A DNA stretch of 64,000 bases, from contig CAYOJK010000001.1 in NCBI GenBank assembly GCA_964404285.1, positions 62,001 to 126,000 of the forward strand, given 5' to 3'. Source of the DNA: JBASEY01 sp964404285. GTDB lineage: Bacteria > CSSED10-310. Under the pieces are notes generated by a model. The model was not told where the DNA came from and ran no database searches. It saw only the letters and a program-made list of their open reading frames with translations. The position numbers and the translations under genes are program-made. This document shows, in pieces, positions 44,404-55,200 of the stretch; position 1 is the first letter of the stretch; the number at the start of each line of letters is the position of its first letter.

Positions 44404-45318
44404 TCATTCGGGAATCAAAGCCATGGGACGGTCATAATCGCTGACAGCGCGATACCATATTGGCTCAAAGATGCTTGATGGATTTTCCAAGTTGATTCTG
44501 TCGAAGGTCGTGAACCAGAAGAAGCCGCTGCCCCTTCCGGAATCGCTGGCCTTTATTGTCGTCCTGATGAGGTTACCCATCCTCCGGTCGTTGGTCGTGA
44601 CCGTCAGCACTCGGAAATTCCGCACGCCGTATCTGTCGACATAACCCTTATGCTTCCACCATTCATAATACCCACGCTGCTTCAGCTTGAATTTCCGATG
44701 CCCGATGGTTCCCCTGTCGATCTCCACATACGCGCACATCCTGCCCTTGGGAGTCTGGATGCACATGAACCCGTCCGGAACCAACGGAACCCGAACATGG
44801 TGGCCTCTGTCATTTTCAATGAAAATGGTGTCGCCAACAGCCCGATCCTGCTTCCAGAACAGGAAGTCCAGATCTTCACGATCTCGGCATGCGGCAAGGA
44901 TCGCTGCCCTGAAGTCGTTTCTTCTCAGCGTATGGTGAAGCAGGAAGTAGTAGTTACGGCTGGAATCCACCCTTGATACTTTTCCCGGTTCTATTCCGAG
45001 CTGTTCTGCAATCAATCTCCGGCCATGCGAGCCGACAACGTATATTGACGGGGGTGAACCTTCGCCAACGAATAACGGGAGATCAACTCGATCAAGCAAT
45101 CTGTTTTGCCAGAGCAGGTAAAGCCTGATCCTGGCTGTTTGAAGGTTTGAGTTGATCATGAGCGCGACCTGCTTGGCCGTCGCGAACCTCAGCTCGGAGA
45201 CGGATTTGACGATCTGGATGTCGCGCTCAGTTATTTTCATCCTCGGTGGGTTTACCGTGTCCCTCTTGAATCTTGATCTCCGCTTCTTTCTTCTTGTGAA
45301 AAGTGGGTTTCCATTCAT
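44404..45318 (-). CDS. Replication-relaxation family protein
   Basis: 304 residues. After a basic N-terminus there is a winged-helix region (TERDIQIVKSVSELRFATAKQVALMI, RLYLLWQNRLLDRVDLP) and then SIYVVGSHGRRLIAE and HTLRRNDFRAAILAAC, as in the Rep_relax family named from plasmid nicking and replication proteins. The C-terminal half includes VPDGFMCIQTPKGRMCAYVEIDRG, an endonuclease-like core. It probably acts at the element's origin. The start overlaps the upstream 86-residue gene by an ATGA. Confidence 0.75.
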   Translation of the reverse strand: MNGNPLFTRRKKRRSRFKRDTVNPPRMKITERDIQIVKSVSELRFATAKQVALMINSNLQTARIRLYLLWQNRLLDRVDLPLFVGEGSPPSIYVVGSHGRRLIAEQLGIEPGKVSRVDSSRNYYFLLHHTLRRNDFRAAILAACRDREDLDFLFWKQDRAVGDTIFIENDRGHHVRVPLVPDGFMCIQTPKGRMCAYVEIDRGTIGHRKFKLKQRGYYEWWKHKGYVDRYGVRNFRVLTVTTNDRRMGNLIRTTIKASDSGRGSGFFWFTTFDRINLENPSSIFEPIWYRAVSDYDRPMALIPE

Positions 45319-45575
45319 TTTTCTGGATACCTTATGCCGAATGTCTTCGCGTAGAATTTCAGACGGGAGATGAATGAATCGGTTTTGGATCGAGGTATGA
45401 TCGCGATGCTGTTCGCCCTTTCGGTTTCCCTGAGCGCCATACGGATCAATGGCCGGGGAACATTCGAGACGATTTCAAGGAATTGCTTCCAATTCTTCTC
45501 ATTGAGTTGCTTCGCCAGGCTTTTTGCTTGAATGCGTGAGATAATTGGATAGAATCGATTTCTTTTTTTTTTCAT
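45315..45575 (-). CDS. Small basic hypothetical protein
   Basis: 86 residues, rich in Lys and Arg (MKKKRNRFYPIISRIQAKSL, RALRETERAN-like helix PLIRMALRETERANSIAI). The stop overlaps the start of the replication-relaxation gene (ATGA), so the two are translated together. It may be a DNA-binding accessory factor. A perfect DnaA box lies just upstream of its start. No family recognised. Confidence 0.5.
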   Translation of the reverse strand: MKKKRNRFYPIISRIQAKSLAKQLNEKNWKQFLEIVSNVPRPLIRMALRETERANSIAIIPRSKTDSFISRLKFYAKTFGIRYPEK

Positions 45576-45590
45576 TGTCGTTAGTTTTGT

Positions 45591-45599
45591 TTATCCACA
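45591..45599 (+). other. DnaA box 1 of the element
   Basis: TTATCCACA, an exact match to the DnaA-box consensus TTATNCACA. It lies upstream of the two-gene replication-relaxation operon. About 90-120 bases away, TTCTAGTT occurs twice (45689-45696, 45710-45717) with 21-base spacing. Together with box 2 (46699) it marks a possible origin. Confidence 0.4.
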
Positions 45600-45782
45600 A
45601 GGAAATGTGGCTGATTAGTAAGGTTTTACGGCAATCAGAGTCGTCCGTTGTTTCTTACTGGAAGCAGTCCGTCGTTGCGTCTCGTAACTTCTAGTTCATA
45701 AATACTTGGTTCTAGTTTCTTCCAAGTGGCACCGGTCAGTGAAATCTTGGAACGGAAGCGGGTTCCGTGTAAAAGCTGTGGA

Positions 45783-46148
45783 CTATTGGCCTGTTTTTTC
45801 TTCCTTCTGGAAGTGGAAGATTGCGAGTCCAGAATGAGGCAGAATGCGGTAGTTAAGCGATGCGAACCGGCCGGACGGCGTTCGCTTTTTCTCAGCGATA
45901 TCGATGATCGGCCTTCCGTTTAATCGGAATCTGCTGAGGGATCTTACACGATCCCAGGCTGACGTATGCGAAACCCCGATATCCCTCGCCAACCTTGCCT
46001 GCGATGGATTACATTTCCCGTCCTGGTTCATGTATGTTGCGAGAACGCACAAAGTCTTCCAGTCTCGGTCTGATATTGCCGAGAGCAGCCCGGACTTCCG
46101 GGCTTCTATGTAAAATTTGACGAATATTTTCTTGTTCTGGTCTTGCAT
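45783..46148 (-). CDS. Winged-helix/HTH protein of the mobile element
   Basis: 121 residues. A helix-turn-helix (HTH_36-type) is visible at residues about 28-85: DRDWKTLCVLATYMNQDGKC, then PSQARLARDIGVSHTSAWDRVRSL, matching the DNA-binding N-terminus of many plasmid and phage replication initiators. It lacks the downstream part of such initiators. It lies between the XRE regulator and the replication-relaxation operon, and could be a regulator or initiator. Confidence 0.6.
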   Translation of the reverse strand: MQDQNKKIFVKFYIEARKSGLLSAISDRDWKTLCVLATYMNQDGKCNPSQARLARDIGVSHTSAWDRVRSLSRFRLNGRPIIDIAEKKRTPSGRFASLNYRILPHSGLAIFHFQKEEKTGQ

Positions 46149-46251
46149 GATTATTCGATCTGAGCGAATTAGATTACATAAATATTGCTCCGTAGAATGG
46201 ACGAATTATTTTTTCCATTCCAAGTGCGCATGGGTAGCGGTGTAGGACTTG

Positions 46252-46557
46252 CTAGCTGTTGGGCGGATGAGCTTTCTGAGCTGAAATATCTTCCGGTCGG
46301 AAGCCCTCCTGAATGAGTTCATCCCTAGCGTCCCGGGCAAGGTTCGGAAACAACTGGTCGATCCTGGCGTTAAGCAGGAACTGCAACTTCAGAGCGTTCT
46401 TGAGATTCGGCGACTTGAACCCGGTTTCCCAGTAGCCGATTGCCACGGCTGTCTTGTGACCGAGAAGGCTTGCCGCCTTCTTGCGGTTCAGTCCGCGCAG
46501 CTTTCTGACAAGCGCGACTTGGTTTGGAGGATTTGGTTTTATGGGTTTAGTATTCAT
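46252..46557 (-). CDS. XRE-family HTH regulator
   Basis: 101 residues with GGAGG upstream of the ATG. A helix-turn-helix is visible at residues about 14-60 (LVRKLRGLNRKKAASLLGHK, VAIGYWETGFKSPNLKNALK). It is divergent from the recombinase operon across a 321-base region that holds a promoter with GTAC repeats, so it is the likely repressor of integrase expression. Confidence 0.75.
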   Translation of the reverse strand: MNTKPIKPNPPNQVALVRKLRGLNRKKAASLLGHKTAVAIGYWETGFKSPNLKNALKLQFLLNARIDQLFPNLARDARDELIQEGFRPEDISAQKAHPPNS

Positions 46558-46698
46558 GGAGCATCCTCCGGATCTCCGGATTTATTAGGTCTCTTAATCC
46601 TACCAACCTGTCCACAGATACGCTCCCAAAATTGTTTCCCATGAGAAAAAAACCGTCGATCAAAGACGATTCTTTTATCTAAACTATGCGATTTTCCA

Positions 46699-46707
46699 TG
46701 TGGATAA
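46699..46707 (-). other. DnaA box 2 of the element
   Basis: TGTGGATAA, the reverse complement of the perfect box TTATCCACA. It lies in the divergent regulatory region about 18 bases upstream of the recombinase promoter -35 element. Confidence 0.4.
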
Positions 46708-46724
46708 CTCGGTCTGAATGTACC

Positions 46725-46758
46725 TTGACCCGGTACGTGGTACGGGTATTGTACGTAC
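46725..46758 (+). promoter_or_regulatory. Promoter of the recombinase operon with overlapping GTAC operator
   Basis: TTGACC (46725-46730), a 16-base spacer and TATTGT (46747-46752) make a plausible sigma-70 promoter. Four GTAC palindromes overlap it (46733, 46740, 46751 and 46755 as first bases). They are likely binding sites for the neighbouring XRE protein. About 120 bases of leader separate this promoter from the first ORF. Confidence 0.5.
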
Positions 46759-46845
46759 GTTTCTTTTCATCCCGCGCAGGTATTTCCACCTCAAATACTT
46801 CCAAAGAGAAGCAAAGTTGCCTGATCTTGCCCGGTATCTCCGTTA

Positions 46846-46872
46846 TGCTGGAAGCAGAAGTAACTTCCAGCA
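46846..46872 (+). promoter_or_regulatory. 9-bp hairpin just before the small ORF
   Basis: TGCTGGAAG / CTTCCAGCA form a perfect 9-bp stem with a 9-base loop, ending 6 bases before the ATG at 46879. No T-tract follows and no Shine-Dalgarno sequence is visible before that ATG, so translation control or mRNA processing is more likely than termination. Confidence 0.55.
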
Positions 46873-46878
46873 AACAAA

Positions 46879-47055
46879 ATGGAGATTTCAAAAAAGAAGC
46901 TTGAAGAATTCAAGCAAATTATCCGCGAAGACTACGGCCAGGAGCTTTCCGACAAGGAAGCATACCGGGTTGCCAACAAGGTGCTGACAATGTTCAGGAT
47001 CATTTGCCAGCCCCAGCCTGAGGACTTCCGAAATAATCACAAACAAGATGCCTAA
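46879..47055 (+). CDS. 58-residue protein overlapping the serine recombinase gene
   Basis: Starts MEISKKKLEEFKQIIREDYG, continues QELSDKEAYRVANKVLTMFR and ends QPEDFRNNHKQDA. The gene overlaps the recombinase start by 8 bases (ATGCCTAA), so the two are translationally coupled. Mostly helical. Small ORFs with the LEEFKxIxxEDYGxxLSDxEA pattern are often found directly upstream of large serine recombinases in mobile elements, from memory of the family; its role (excision factor or recombinase chaperone) is inferred. Confidence 0.75.
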   Translation: MEISKKKLEEFKQIIREDYGQELSDKEAYRVANKVLTMFRIICQPQPEDFRNNHKQDA

Positions 47056-48625
47056 ATATTTCGTTTACACGCGCAAATCGACCGAATCGGAGGACAAACA
47101 AGTCCTATCCCTGGAATCCCAGCAAAAAGAGCTGGATAGTTTTGTCGAGCGAGAGAAACTGGAAGTCGTGGAATATATCGAGGGTGAATCGAAGAGCGCG
47201 AAGCAGCCTGGAAGGCCGATTTTCGACAAAATGATCAAGCGGATCGAGAAAGGAGAAGCTGACGGGATCATTGCCTGGCATCCGGATCGGCTTGCTAGAA
47301 ATTCCGTTGACGGCGGGAAAATTATTTATCTGCTCGATACAGGCAAGCTGAAAGAGCTGAAATTTCCGACGTACCGTTTCGAGAACGACTCCCAGGGAAA
47401 GTTCATGCTTAACCTGATCTTCGGCCAGTCGAAGTATTACGTTGACAGCCTGAGCGAGAACGTAAGGCGTGGAAACAAAACGAAGCTCGAAAAAGGCTGG
47501 CTTCCGGGCGTCGCGCCCATGGGATACCTGAACGATGTAAAAAACAAGACAATCGTGAAAGATCCAGAAAGGTTTCGGCTGATCAGAAAGATGTGGAATA
47601 TGCTGCTTTCCGGCGCGTATTCCGTCCCTGAGATCCACCGGATAGCCTGCGATGACTGGGGCTTTAAGACGAAGAAGTTCAAGCGGACAGGCGGCAAGGA
47701 AATCAGTCGGAGCATGATTTATAGGCTGTTTGAGAATCCATTCTATTACGGGCTGATCAGACGCAATGGCGACACATACCAGGGAGCGCATGAACCGATG
47801 GTGACACTCGCCGAGTTCGAGCGAGTGCAGAGATTACTCGGAAGGGATGAACGTCCAAGATATGAAAAACATGATTTCGCTTATACAGGAATGATCCGGT
47901 GCGCCGAATGCGGTTGTCAGATTACCGCGAGCAATCACAAAAATCGGTTCGGATCTCGGTATATCTATTACCACTGTACAAAACGAAAAAAAGGAGCCAA
48001 ATGCTCCCAAAAATATGTGCGATTAGAGGAATTGGAACGGCAGATCCTAAAAATACTGGACGATATTACGATTTCCGATCAGGTCAAGGATTGGGCTATC
48101 CAGTATCTGCGAGAGAAAAATGACAGCGAGATTATTGACCGACAGCAGATATTCAAAGCCCAGCAACGAGCTTATGCAGCCTGCCAGAAGCAACTTGACG
48201 AACTAACCCGGATGCGCCTGAGAGATCAGGTGAACGATTCAGAATATGCCTCCATGAAAAAGGAACTTTTATCGGAACTGATCAGCCTAAAAGAAAAATT
48301 GACCGATACGGAGCATCGGGCGAGTAGATGGTTTGAACTTTCAGAGAAGGCGTTTATATTCGCGAATGAAGCGAAAAAACGGTTCGAGACCGGATCATTC
48401 AATCAAAAACGGGAAATTGTCCAATCTCTCGGTTTGAACTTTTCATTGAAGGACGGAAAACTGCATGTACAACTGGAAATTCCGTACCTCATAATATCGA
48501 AAAAACCTAAAAATCGCAGTTGGCAGGCCACAGTAGACATAATCGGAACCTTTTTTCGTAAATTGGACGGTGATTTCCATATTCCAACTTGGACTTCTGA
48601 AAATGAGTCCGCAATCACCCCTTAG
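47048..48625 (+). CDS. Large serine recombinase (integrase of the comM element)
   Basis: 525 residues. The N-terminal resolvase domain has the catalytic serine at residue 11 (FVYTRKSTESEDKQVLSLES) and the GIIAWHPDRLARN motif. A recombinase domain follows (residues about 165-270, GWLPGVAPMGYLND, YRLFENPFYYGLIRRNG), then a zinc-ribbon (CAECGCQI...CTKRKKGAKC) at about 285-325 and a coiled-coil region (residues about 365-420). It should integrate the element at comM and, with a partner, excise it. It sits in the middle of the element rather than at an end, which is unusual. Confidence 0.93.
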   Translation: MPKYFVYTRKSTESEDKQVLSLESQQKELDSFVEREKLEVVEYIEGESKSAKQPGRPIFDKMIKRIEKGEADGIIAWHPDRLARNSVDGGKIIYLLDTGKLKELKFPTYRFENDSQGKFMLNLIFGQSKYYVDSLSENVRRGNKTKLEKGWLPGVAPMGYLNDVKNKTIVKDPERFRLIRKMWNMLLSGAYSVPEIHRIACDDWGFKTKKFKRTGGKEISRSMIYRLFENPFYYGLIRRNGDTYQGAHEPMVTLAEFERVQRLLGRDERPRYEKHDFAYTGMIRCAECGCQITASNHKNRFGSRYIYYHCTKRKKGAKCSQKYVRLEELERQILKILDDITISDQVKDWAIQYLREKNDSEIIDRQQIFKAQQRAYAACQKQLDELTRMRLRDQVNDSEYASMKKELLSELISLKEKLTDTEHRASRWFELSEKAFIFANEAKKRFETGSFNQKREIVQSLGLNFSLKDGKLHVQLEIPYLIISKKPKNRSWQATVDIIGTFFRKLDGDFHIPTWTSENESAITP

Positions 48626-48743
48626 GCTTCGTAAGTATAATAGCAGCGGATTAATTAGCTGGCAATGAACACCACTTCCCCTGAGAAGTATTTGTGGGGA
48701 TAAAATCTGAATATTTCATCCTCTTTTGATCCTCCTGGGTTTG

Positions 48744-49247
48744 TCATTTCTTCAGATGGAAGACTGTTGTAGCAACTATTGGGTCTATGCAAGGAGTTGT
48801 CTTATATTCATTTAGATTTGTTTTGTCCACCTTTTCTGGCATTTTATATGCTGGTAACGTGAACTTGAGTTCATAGTCACCTTCTGGAAGCTCAAAGTCT
48901 TTTAAGTTTATAGTCTTTTGGCAAACAAGATAACTTGAGCTTGGCAGATAGAAGAAAGTCCTTCCCATTGGGAAATGCACATCTGTAACAAGGAATCCTT
49001 TGTTAATTGCCGGATCATCTAGTTTGACAAAATGATAAGGTATGTCAGAGCCTACTCTTTCCAAGATCTTATCATCGAGAATACAACCCTCGGCATCATC
49101 TGCACACATCAATTTAAGATTAATCTGCATTTCTTCACATTCATAAAATGTCTTTTTCTCCAGTTCGATTTCCATCTTTACCTGGCTATATGCAATTTGG
49201 TGGAACATGAAAAAAACGGATAGTATCGTTAAATGTGACAATCTCAT
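48744..49247 (-). CDS. Secreted protein next to the RHS gene (candidate immunity)
   Basis: 167 residues with a signal peptide (LTILSVFFMFHQIAYS, then QVKMEIELEKKTFYECEEM). The mature part looks beta-rich, ending PCIDPIVATTVFHLKK. The ATG overlaps the RHS stop (ATGA), so it is made with the RHS protein. In polymorphic toxin loci an immunity gene follows the toxin in this position, and a zincin toxin in the periplasm would need a periplasmic inhibitor; this is inference. A relic of its start occurs at 40887-40928. Confidence 0.6.
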   Translation of the reverse strand: MRLSHLTILSVFFMFHQIAYSQVKMEIELEKKTFYECEEMQINLKLMCADDAEGCILDDKILERVGSDIPYHFVKLDDPAINKGFLVTDVHFPMGRTFFYLPSSSYLVCQKTINLKDFELPEGDYELKFTLPAYKMPEKVDKTNLNEYKTTPCIDPIVATTVFHLKK

Positions 49248-52200
49248 GGTAACTCCTTTGTTGGGCTTAATCTATTCGTCCTCCTTTGCCGTTTGTCATA
49301 AAGCTTCACCTCCTGAAGGACCTTTTTGATATAGGGAATATTTCTAATCTCTTCAGGTCTCTTATTATGGGGCTCATACTGTTTTTTTAGAACCGTATAA
49401 TCATATGCTTCCTGTGCAGCAGTCCCCAGGTTGCTGATTGCGTCTTCTGCGTGCCCAATCTCATGTATCAATACACCTGCTAACTTTTTGTTTCTTGTAA
49501 CGAGCACGTCCTCGACGGTGATTGTAACGCCGTATAGAACTGTTAAATCGGGATTTATAGTATCTGTCACTTTAGTCCCTGTGCTATCAAGTTTCATTGC
49601 GGGAGAAATCCTTGCTTTATGTGTTCCTTCGGCTGGTATACCCGTTGGATCTACAAGGTTCTGGCCAGATGTTATAGTTAAGTCTGGATTTTGAGTTCCT
49701 CTATATTTAGCAAGAGTGCTTTTTACTGTTGGAGATGCATTTTCTAAACTTAAAACCATTCCCTCCAATGCTTTTGAATGGGGTCCTCTGAAAAATATTT
49801 CAAGACCGTTAGGATCTGTGAAATTTACAGGGTTATTTTGGCAAAATGTATAGCGGTTCCAACTTTGCGGGTTTTCCAAATATCCTTTTATAGCATCAGG
49901 ACTTAAAAACCTTGGAGGCAATTCATAGTTTGTTTGCTCGGTGATGGCATTAAGATAACGAGCGTTGAAATAGTGTTTCTGGGTTGTAGATTCGAACAGT
50001 TTACCAGTGTATCGAATATCTTGTGCGGAAAACACCGGACTTCCAAGATCATCAAAATCTGCGCCAAAGGGCTCGTAATTGTGCACCTCATATGGCAGGC
50101 CGCCTGTTTGCTCCGGCCATACTATTGTGGCAACATCATTAGTGAACGCCATTGGGGAGCCAAGGTGATTAAGGTGCGCAAAAATGATAGTAGTTGTTGC
50201 TCCATCATCTGTAACTCTTACTAAGAGTTCTCCACCTAAATAAATATTATCAATGAAAAGCATTGCTGATGTATCGAACTCTGATAGTAAAAGTTCTCCG
50301 AGATATGAATAAATGAATGTGTTGCTTCCTTCTGCCTTGTAAATTCTCTTATCTATTCCGTCATATCGGTATTGAACTGTAGAGTCGGTATCGATCAGTT
50401 TCCCTAGCTCATCGTAGGTGTAAAGATAAATGCTGTCATCGGTCATATTGCCGTCAGCATCATGAGTAACGCTGGCAATCTTGTTATTGGAATAGGTGAA
50501 GCTTGAGGTGTCTGAGGGATTGGTTTTGGCAACACTCAGAATATTGCCCACGCTGTCATAGGAATAGGTGAAATTCCTGCTCCCAAGTCCGGTGGCCGTC
50601 TCAATCCTGTTCAAATTGTCATACGTGAAGGTGGTTGTTCCAAGTTCGGTGATGTTACCAAAGGCATCATAGGCAAAACTATCGTTCACTAAATCATCAA
50701 CGCCGATTTGCGTGACCCAGCTCGATGGCCGATTTCGAACATCATGAGAAATTGTCGTTACAACTCCATTGCCAAACACATACTCTTCAAGCCCGCCTGC
50801 CGGATTGTGCAGGAGACCATTTGCCATGGTCTGTGTTCCGGAACTCCCGGTAAGAGATATTGTTTCCAGTAGATTTGTTCCCGCTCCATATGTGTAAGAA
50901 ACATCGATTCCGGACGGATAAACGATATTGTTGAGGTTCCCCAGCGTGTCATATCCAAAGTAATAACTTGCAGTCAGTGCTGGACTTGCAAGGTTTACAT
51001 CTTTTAATAGATTGCGTCCCTGGACATCAAATTCCGGCCAGACTAAAATGCTCTCCTCGTTAAGAGACACACCTTTACGCACTACAGCACCGGTTCGGTG
51101 ATTGAAAGCCTCCACATAAAAACCTGGAGCGTCATCACCGGTAAAATTCAATATGTCATCTCCATCATAGTAGTAGTCCACCTTGATTTGATCTGCTCCG
51201 CTGCCGGCATTCTTTGAAGTTAATCTGTAGATCTCATCATACGTGAAGCTGATAACCCTGCCAGAAGCTTTGGAGATTGTCTCGACTTGGCCGGAATTAT
51301 AATAGGTGTAAGTGACGGTGCCTGTTTCCGGATGTGTCTCGCTTGTCAAGCGCCCTAGGCCGTCATAGATAAACGTCCGGTCAGAACACGTCACATCATT
51401 GGGATGATCTACCAACGTCAGATTATCCAGGACATCATATCCATAGTCGAAAAGCTTGCTGTCGGCATCGGTAATCTGATCCAGCCTGCCCAGAGCATCA
51501 TATAATTTCACTGTTGTCTGGGTTCCTCTAGTAATAGTCACTTCATTTCCGTCATAGGAATAGGTCGTTGTTCCGTCCGGATCAGTCACGTCAATCAACC
51601 TGTTGAGGGGGCCATATGTGTAATACATTCCGTCTGTTGAAGAAGACGAAAATGATGCTTCCGAGATGAAATTTGGATTCCCGACAGCATCGTATTCCTG
51701 ATTAATGTAGGATGGCCCGGCTTGGTCGCTCGGAATTATGGTCTGTTTCAATCTGCCTAGAGCGTCGTAATTGTAGGTTATAGAATACGATCCCTGTGTT
51801 GATGTTACCTGTCCGCCAGTCACATCATATGTCAGAGCCGTTTGCAGGTCTGAGGGTGGTGTTATCTGGATCAAATGCCCCAGATCGTCATAAACATAAT
51901 TCGTCGTGTTCCCGTTCGGATCGGTGATGCTTGTCACTCGGCCTGTATCCGGGTCAACTCCTTGTGAAAACGTCATGTAACTTGAATCCGGCAACTGCTG
52001 AGGAGTGGTGATTTGAGAAATGGTTCCGGCATTCCAGGCAAATGTAGTCACCTTGGCTTGTGCATCTGTAATCGTGTAAAGATTGCCTGCATCTCCTGCT
52101 GAAGTGTAATAAGCATATCCCACTATAATGTCAGGGGATCCGGTGGACGGATCTGTCCACTGATTCACCGACTGCAAGCGAGTAAATTTGGGGTCACCTA

Positions 52201-55200
52201 GACTACTGAAATACTCACTTCGTGTTCTGGATTTGACTGTGCCACCGGTGTTCCCCTCTATTATTTCTTCTTGGTAAACTCCGCTCAGAAAATTGGCTGT
52301 CCTGAAGTTAGAATATCCGGAACAAGCACTTTCCCAGACATAAATGTAGCTGGTCGTCCTCTCAGCGGTATCGGAGTAGTTGTATTCGATCACATTTCCA
52401 GGCATTCCGAGAGCCACATAATTCTCAAGGTCTGCCAGATCCCCATCGGCACCTGGATAGATGTATTCTATTTTGGAGCTTACCTGTCCGCGGGATTCCT
52501 GTTGCTTCAATAGCGGAACCTGGCTTGAATACAGGTTTTGATTGTGACCAGGTTCTTGCGAAACGGTTTTAATGAGTTGCGAGATCCTTCCCCCTTTTGT
52601 GGTGCCATGTAGAATTGTATCAGTTTGAGTTATCACCGGGAAATGGACATACTCCCGGTCATTGTTTAGTTTACGCCACCTGGAAAGCCGCCTGGACTCA
52701 TAGGTTTTTGTTTCCGTCTTTACTGGCGATCCCCCGGATACCAGACCATCATAGTAGATAATCTCCGCGGACAATCCGATTTTCCACTCCGCGATATCCC
52801 CGAGATCTGTGGAGTAATAATTCCAGTAGCGATATTGCGTGTCATTACCCAAGGGGTCGTTCACAACCGTATACTGATCCAGCGGGCCATAGGTCGCGAT
52901 GCTGTAGGTTGTTGTTCCTGCCGTGACATCTGAGCCGTCTGCCGTTCTGGAAACTATCGAGATGTCTGCGTAGGTTCGATCATAGATGTTGCTTCCATCG
53001 AAAGCTTTCAGGTGGAACTCGTGCTCTTCATGGGCATATGTGATGGTGCCGCCAGTTGGAAGCAGAATATCTGTCAGAACTCCGAAGGCCGGTGATGCAA
53101 TATCACCGTCATAGCTGTATGCAGTAGACATGTCGCCTGGATCTCCGCCAGTTCCGTTTGCACGAGCAATAACCGTATCCAAAGCGTTCCTGCCATAACC
53201 GAACTCTGTGACTGAATATTCAATATAGACGCTGTTGTTCGGGCCTCTTATTTGCGTCAGAAATCCGGATGCGTAATCAAACTCAACGACTCTGCTATAG
53301 GTGTCGGTCACGTTGTCCACGACCATACGTCCGCCTTCAACTCCGTAGGCGATGGAGATACGATTACCGCTTACTCCATCAGCATCCGCGCTCCGGATCT
53401 CGCTGACCGCAGCGCAATCCTTCTGCCAGCACTCAACCAGATTGGTCTCCGTATAAAAATCTGAGCGATCGAAGTAGTATTTTATCCCGCTGGTCGTTGT
53501 CAGGAGAAGATCATAGGCCAGCCCGCTGACGTTGATTTTTTCAAGCTTCCACAAGTCACTCGTATATTTTGGATATCCTCCCTGACTTCCTGAATGTGGC
53601 ACTTCATATGCGACATGCCGGGACCCGTCAGGCATCACGATGACAGGCGTATCGCTATCCATATTTAGGATTTTCCCAAAATGAATATCCCAACCAAGAC
53701 CAAGACAGGTTTCCGGGATGAATTTTTGAGTGAAAATATTGTCGTCACCCCACGGCGTCCGCTCTTTGATGCAGCTGCTATATGTCCTCAAAACATTTAC
53801 GTCCAAACCGCCTTTGCCCGACAGATGGAGGTCGGTATAAGTCAGGTTTACCTTCCCGGTGAATGTATCGATAGACTCTTCCGGCATTCCGGCCAGATTG
53901 ACATGGTTGGCATCGAATCCTGGCGTTGAAAAATGTTCAGGATAATACACGTAATCATCCCCTGGATGCCCTCGATCTTTATTCGTGCTGATCCAACAGA
54001 AATTGGCTACTCCGACAGGGTTGTCTGCCGTCAGTGTCACATATTCCGGATTCGGATAGGCATAGATGCTGCTCTTCTCGGCAGTGACGGTATAGGATGC
54101 GGGGAATGTTCCGGGATTGAGCGCAAAGTAGTAGTCTCCTTCTGTTGTGGTTTCTCTTGTCAGCCCGCCAGGATTCAGCGTTATTGTGGCTCCGCTGACC
54201 GGGCCTGTGGGAGAACGCACCTTGCCGTGGATCATTGCACATACAACCTGGATATCACGCTCATATGTCCTGGGTTCGGAAACGACAACCGTTTCCATAG
54301 ATTCCTGGCAATCATCGACTAGAGCAACAACATAATACGTTCCCAGGGGAAGAATTGTCGGGTCATCTGCTGTGGTGTATACGCCTTCTACATTGGTTTG
54401 AACAGTGAAGTAGAAGTCTTCCACCAGATTTATAACAATTACATCCTCTCCGGAGCCGACAGGCGTTTCTCCGGGATATTCACCGATTGTAACCGTTCCG
54501 GTAATAACCGGTTTTTCAAGATAGACTTGAAAATAGACAGGGGAGCCAAAGTCTGCGTTGGCGCAGGTTGCCCGAACCCAGATATCTCCCTCATAGTTCG
54601 GTAACGGGCCGATCCATGAGGCATTACCCTCTGAGTCTGTGGTTACATTATCAAGTAAGGTGTAAGAACCATACTGCGTTGTTGACCATTCAAAAACGAC
54701 ATTCTCACCGGGGACACCTGAAAGCGGATCGTCTGTGGCTATCAATAATTTTGGTCTCTTCTGAGGATCTCCAACATACTCCGAGCTATAACACCAAGCG
54801 TAATAATCGTAACCGGTTCCTACTGCCCAAAGGCCAAGGCCATAACTGGACGGACTCGCTGAGAACCAATCCTGAACCAAACCGGACGGAAGATCGTAAT
54901 AATTATACTGGTCATCGACGATTGTAAAATCTTCGCCGGGATTGATCTCATACCAGTCAGGTCGAGTATTCCATGTCACTGAAGTCTCATACCAGTCTTC
55001 GGTAACATTGAACATCCATCCATGCAAAAGAGTTGACGACGGATAAGTATCGTAAACGTAAAGCCTCAGGGTGCCACCCAAGACATTGTATGGATATGAG
55101 GGGTTATTAAACTTAAGATACGTGTAAGCTTCCCTGGGCTGCGTGACAACTATTCTTCTTCCGAAATTCAAGTCTGTGCCGTTAAGGTTCTGATCGGGCC

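Noticed and set aside
47105..47791. Minus-strand frame of 228 codons inside the recombinase gene
   Set aside because: It is opposite to conserved recombinase motifs; no start signal or family match.
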